A stretch of 8,399 nucleotides of DNA from Solirubrobacteraceae bacterium (GTDB lineage: Bacteria; Actinomycetota; Thermoleophilia; Solirubrobacterales; Solirubrobacteraceae): contig JASHQV010000277.1 of the NCBI GenBank assembly GCA_030038955.1, forward strand, positions 1 through 8,399. Reading direction: 5' to 3'. Shown one piece after another: positions 5,972 to 8,399 of this stretch. Below the pieces are notes generated by a model, which was given only the letters and a program-made list of their open reading frames with translations, did no database searches and was not told the origin of the DNA. The position numbers and the translations under genes were made by a program. The stretch's first letter is position 1. Each line of letters begins with the position of its first letter.

Positions 5972-7095
5972 CCGCTCTGCGCAAACAGCGTTCCGGTGAC
6001 GGTGTTCGTACGCCCGTCGACCTGCAGGTCGGCGAGCAGATCCACTGGCCGGGCGGCACCGCCAACGCGAGCCGCCACCTGCGTCCCGCTGAGCCGGACG
6101 ATCTTGCCGACGAGCGCACCACTGAGCCCACGCACGGCCAGCGCCACCTGCGATCCGACGAGCGACACGCCGGCGCCGTCGATCTCGCGGCCGCCGAAGC
6201 GGATCCGCAGCGCGCCCCCGGGGCCGCCGCTCAGCCGCAGCTCGAGGTCGATGATCGCCTCCTCTCCCCGCAGCTCGGTCTCCGTGAGCGTGCCGGCCAG
6301 GCGTGCTTTGAACGGCAGCGCGAGGTTGCCGCGCACGACCGAGTCGGTGGACGCGGTCGTCGATCCGCCCGTGTCGGCGTCGGTGTCGGCCACCGGGCGC
6401 GCCACGTAGCCGGGCAGCAGCGAGCGCGGCGTGCCGGCCCGCAGCGCCCAGTCTGCGCTGAGCGGGCCGAGCACCGTGAAGATTGCGAGACCCACCGGGG
6501 TCATTGCCGCCGCAGCGACGCCCAGCGCTCGCGCCGGCTGCGATCCCACGCGAGCCCGGCGCAGGCGGATGATCACCGCGCTCGAGACCGCGACCACGCA
6601 CACGAAGGTCAGCGCCAGCGCCCACGCCTGGCGGCTGTCCGAGCCGGTTCCGAGGCCGTGCAGGACCGCGATCGGCCAGCACGCGTAGGCGAGCCAGTGG
6701 ACGGCACGCCACGAGCGGTAGCCGAGCCGGCGGCGGATCAGGCTGGTGATCACCAGCGCGATGATCAGATCGAAGGCGACCGCCCCAAGCCCGAGCCACA
6801 GGGAACGGTAGGCCGAGTGGAATGGGATCACCGCGTCGAGCAGGCTGATCGGGGCGAACCCGTCGACGACGGTGGTGACCACGTGGATCACGATCACCGC
6901 CACCGCCAGCAGCGACAGGTCGCGATGCAGCGAGACGAGCGCGAACCGGGGCCAGCGAGGGCTGGTCTCGATCCCCGCTGGCCCGAGCACGCCGAGCACC
7001 ACGATCCCGGTCAGCAGCAGCAGCGCGACGATCCCAGTGGCGCGGGTCAGGTACCAGTAGGCGGTGGGGCCGAGCGTGGCGGCCGGGGCGATCAT
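5968..7095 (-). CDS. Ferric-reductase-like di-heme membrane protein with uncharacterised C-terminal domain
   Basis: A 375-aa protein, ATG 7095-7093 to TGA 5970-5968. Six hydrophobic segments lie near 14-38, 54-77, 100-120, 132-149, 157-177 and 190-212. His57 and His71 in segment 2 and His133 and His146 in segment 4 sit about 13 residues apart in each helix. That is the bis-heme b pattern of ferric reductase/NOX/MsrQ-type proteins. The DWALRAGTPRSLL motif (215-227) follows segment 6, then a Thr/Ser/Asp-rich linker (235-252). A soluble beta-rich domain comes last (257-375: LPFKARLAGTL, LELRLSGGPGGALRIRF, then VDGRTNTVTGTL). This replaces the usual FAD/NAD reductase domain. A similar tail occurs in actinobacterial 'ferric reductase-like transmembrane' proteins of unknown role. 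It probably carries electrons across the membrane from the NuoF-like/ferredoxin pair. It overlaps apbE and the NuoF-like gene by ATGA. Confidence 0.87.
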   Translation of the reverse strand: MIAPAATLGPTAYWYLTRATGIVALLLLTGIVVLGVLGPAGIETSPRWPRFALVSLHRDLSLLAVAVIVIHVVTTVVDGFAPISLLDAVIPFHSAYRSLWLGLGAVAFDLIIALVITSLIRRRLGYRSWRAVHWLAYACWPIAVLHGLGTGSDSRQAWALALTFVCVVAVSSAVIIRLRRARVGSQPARALGVAAAAMTPVGLAIFTVLGPLSADWALRAGTPRSLLPGYVARPVADTDADTGGSTTASTDSVVRGNLALPFKARLAGTLTETELRGEEAIIDLELRLSGGPGGALRIRFGGREIDGAGVSLVGSQVALAVRGLSGALVGKIVRLSGTQVAARVGGAARPVDLLADLQVDGRTNTVTGTLFAQSG

Positions 7096-8144
7096 GCCGT
7101 CGCTTTCGTCGCCGCCGCAGGTTGCGCGAGCGTCGCCACCGGAAGGTCCTCATCCTCGCTGGGCCAGCCGGCGACGTGGCGGACGGTGCCGTCGAGGCCG
7201 ACCAGGCGGCTGGGGAGACGCAGATCCTCGAGCCATCCGACCGCGCGCTCGCCGCGCACGAGCGCCGCGGTGCTGGCGATGTTCGCGTCGAGACAGGAGG
7301 CAGCCGCGACGCTGACCGTGCGCAGGCGGGTCGCCGCGGGCACGCCGGTGGCGGGATCGATCACGTGATGCAGTCGCTGCCGACCTCGCGTATGCACCCG
7401 CACGGCGGTGCTGGAGGTCGCCAGGCCGCCGCTCCTCAGCGAGATCGACTGGCCCGGTGCGCGCTCATCGGAGCGGTGGTCGTCGGTGACGCGGACACGC
7501 CAACCCCCGCGCGGGGGCGGACCCGCGATCGACAGGTCGCCGCTGAGGCTGACGAGCACCCCCGTGCCGGTCTCGCGGCACACCGCGGCCGCCGCCTGGT
7601 CGGCGGCCAGCGCCTTGGCGGTGGCGCCCAGGTCGAGTCGCACGCCGCGCGCCAGGCGGACCGTCCCGGCGCCGTCGTCGAGCTCGATCGCGCGGTACCC
7701 GGGGACGGCGCACAGCTCGAAGCGGAGGGCGCGATCGCCGTCGCGGCGGGCATGGGCAGCGTGTCGGGTGGCAGGATCCTCGGGCGAGGGGGCGCGATCA
7801 CCGTGCCCGTCGGCACGGTGATCGCGCCCGGAGCCGATGAAGCCAAGCGCCACCAGCGCCTCCCCGACCGTCGGGTCGACGTCGCCACCGGTCAGCTCCG
7901 CAGCTCGCAGACCCGCCCTCAGATACTCGATCAATAGCTCGCTGACCTGGACCGGCGCGCCGGCGGCCGCGTTCAGGCGCGCGAGCTCCGAGTCGCCGCG
8001 GAAGCTCGAGCAGGCGAGGTCGACCGCGTCGACGAGGCGCCGGACGACGCCCACTGCGGCCTCGAGCGCCTCCGGTCGGGTGACCGCGACGACGGACAGC
8101 CCGCCCCACGCGGCGAACTGCGCGCTCACAGGACGGTCCGGCAT
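7092..8144 (-). CDS. apbE: FAD:protein FMN transferase (ApbE)
   Basis: A 350-aa protein, ATG 8144-8142 to TGA 7094-7092. ApbE hydrolyses FAD and attaches FMN through a phosphoester to Ser/Thr in target proteins, using Mg2+. Visible family motifs are CSSFRGDSELARLN (45-58), GGDVDPTVGEAL (86-97), VRLDLGATAKALAAD (168-182), SLSGDLSIAG (199-208), GGLATSSTAVR (239-249), HHVIDPATGVPA (259-270) and LDANIASTAALV (285-296). No N-terminal lipoprotein or Sec/Tat signal is seen, unlike Gram-negative periplasmic ApbE. Residues 104-140 form a low-complexity His/Arg/Asp-rich insertion that contains a perfect DNA palindrome. A purine-rich ribosome binding site precedes the ATG. This is the first gene of the redox operon; the flavinylation target is not evident, since no clear FMN-binding-domain motif is visible in the operon. 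It could act on the membrane protein or on a gene outside the window. Confidence 0.93.
   Translation of the reverse strand: MPDRPVSAQFAAWGGLSVVAVTRPEALEAAVGVVRRLVDAVDLACSSFRGDSELARLNAAAGAPVQVSELLIEYLRAGLRAAELTGGDVDPTVGEALVALGFIGSGRDHRADGHGDRAPSPEDPATRHAAHARRDGDRALRFELCAVPGYRAIELDDGAGTVRLARGVRLDLGATAKALAADQAAAAVCRETGTGVLVSLSGDLSIAGPPPRGGWRVRVTDDHRSDERAPGQSISLRSGGLATSSTAVRVHTRGRQRLHHVIDPATGVPAATRLRTVSVAAASCLDANIASTAALVRGERAVGWLEDLRLPSRLVGLDGTVRHVAGWPSEDEDLPVATLAQPAAATKATA
7790..7829. repeat. Perfect 18-bp palindrome inside apbE
   Basis: Bases 7790-7807 (GGGCGCGATCACCGTGCC) are exactly complementary to 7812-7829, with a 4-base CGTC loop on the plus strand. The palindrome encodes residues 106-119 of ApbE in frame, within an insertion absent from the common ApbE core. 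No T-tract follows in either direction. It may be a palindromic insertion, a pausing or attenuation structure, or a protein-binding site. Confidence 0.85.
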
Positions 8145-8148
8145 GTTG

Positions 8149-8155
8149 CTCTTCT
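8149..8155 (-). promoter_or_regulatory. Ribosome binding site of apbE
   Basis: On the minus strand, the purine run AGAAGAG sits four bases before ATG 8144, within a longer GAGAGAAGAG stretch. This supports the chosen apbE start and hence the start of the whole operon. No convincing -10/-35 pair is visible in the short 58-base divergent gap. Confidence 0.6.
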
Positions 8156-8202
8156 CTCAGGCTCTCGGGATGGGTATGCGGTCCGCTTGACAACGCCCGC
8201 TG

Positions 8203-8399
8203 ATGACTGATTCTGCTACGACCGCTCAGGATCCGCCGGAGGTGACCGCAGACCCCGTCGGCGCTGACGAGGAGGCGGGCGCTGGCGCCGAGGAGGCGGG
8301 CGCTGGCGCGGCGGCCGGCGACGCGGCGCTCCTCGCCGAGCCCGAGCCGGAGGAGGCACCCGTGGAGCGCTCGCCGGCAGCAGGCGTGCCGGCGGCACC
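8203..8399 (+). CDS. Unknown protein, Ala/Glu/Pro-rich N-terminus, 3'-partial
   Basis: The plus frame from ATG 8203 is open to the right edge (65 complete codons, starting MTDSATTAQDPPEVTADP). The visible part is low-complexity and acidic (Ala, Glu, Pro, Gly), with two 7-residue EEAGAGA repeats. It has no hydrophobic stretch and no recognisable domain, so it looks like a disordered leader in front of a domain outside the window. It is divergent from apbE with a 58-base gap. No good Shine-Dalgarno precedes the ATG; a leaderless start is possible, and a GTG at 8242 is an alternative. The function is unknown. A link to the redox operon is only suggested by position. Confidence 0.6.
   Translation, partial: MTDSATTAQDPPEVTADPVGADEEAGAGAEEAGAGAAAGDAALLAEPEPEEAPVERSPAAGVPAA
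8269..8309 (+). repeat. In-frame 21-bp tandem repeat in the divergent gene
   Basis: The 20 bases GAGGAGGCGGGCGCTGGCGC occur at 8269-8288 and again at 8290-8309, a 21-base period. Each copy encodes EEAGAGA in the partial plus-strand gene. This is typical of slippage or duplication in low-complexity Ala/Glu-rich linkers. Confidence 0.85.

Noticed and set aside
5972..7153. A minus-strand upstream extension of the NuoF-like frame (to 7153) giving an 820-aa protein.
   Set aside because: The added residues are Arg-rich shadow sequence of the ferric-reductase-like gene, which has clear membrane helices and heme histidines. ATG 5971 overlaps that gene's stop.
5926..7368. A 480-codon plus-strand open frame antisense to the redox operon.
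   Set aside because: Composition is Arg/Gln/Asp-rich with no domain, and it mirrors high-GC third-position bias of the real minus-strand genes.
8187..8192. A TTGACA box as a -35 element for the divergent plus-strand gene.
   Set aside because: A 17-base spacer would put the -10 near 8210 and transcription start downstream of ATG 8203, with only a poor -10 match. The reverse reading (TTGTCA) also lacks a well-spaced -10 toward apbE.
1..8399. tRNA, rRNA, CRISPR array, phage or transposase genes.
   Set aside because: No clover-leaf, regularly spaced repeat array, integrase or transposase motif was seen on either strand.

Overview
The window is very GC-rich, intron-free bacterial DNA with tightly packed genes, ATGA-type start/stop overlaps and GC-ending codons throughout. 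A small DUF6457 gene, a saccharopine-dehydrogenase-like (trans-acting enoyl reductase type) gene and a signal-less ApbE next to a ferric-reductase-like protein fit a high-GC actinobacterium, most likely from the Thermoleophilia/Solirubrobacterales side. That placement is inferred from gene style and content; no rRNA or marker gene is present to prove it.

Layout. (1) 1-1074, minus strand: a two-gene unit. A 71-aa DUF6457 protein overlaps by 8 bases an NAD(P)-binding saccharopine-dehydrogenase-like reductase that runs off the left edge. (2) 1075-1352: a 278-bp divergent intergenic region with two notable structures, a 22-bp direct repeat in two copies next to the minus-strand operon, and a 161-bp long inverted repeat ending four bases before the ribosome binding site of the next gene. 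(3) 1353-4575, plus strand: a classical SDR oxidoreductase, a large GT-C-like polytopic membrane protein of unknown function, a GC-rich terminator-like hairpin, and a GNAT acetyltransferase of the phosphinothricin/methionine-sulfoximine acetyltransferase type. (4) 4470-8144, minus strand: a four-gene redox operon in which every gene overlaps the next by ATGA. In transcription order it encodes an ApbE flavin transferase, a di-heme ferric-reductase-like membrane protein with an uncharacterised C-terminal domain, a NuoF-like iron-sulfur/SLBB protein with altered key residues, and a small [3Fe-4S]-type ferredoxin. (5) 8203-8399, plus strand: the start of a divergent gene with a low-complexity Ala/Glu/Pro-rich N-terminus, cut by the right edge.

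The redox operon is the main biological story. A soluble electron carrier, an Fe-S/flavin adaptor and a trans-membrane di-heme protein could move electrons between cytoplasm and membrane or exterior, with ApbE attaching FMN covalently to a partner not identifiable in the window. The main structural oddities are the long hairpin at 1170-1330, whose imperfect pairs stay G-U pairable only if it is transcribed rightward, and a perfect 18-bp palindrome embedded in frame in apbE at 7790-7829.
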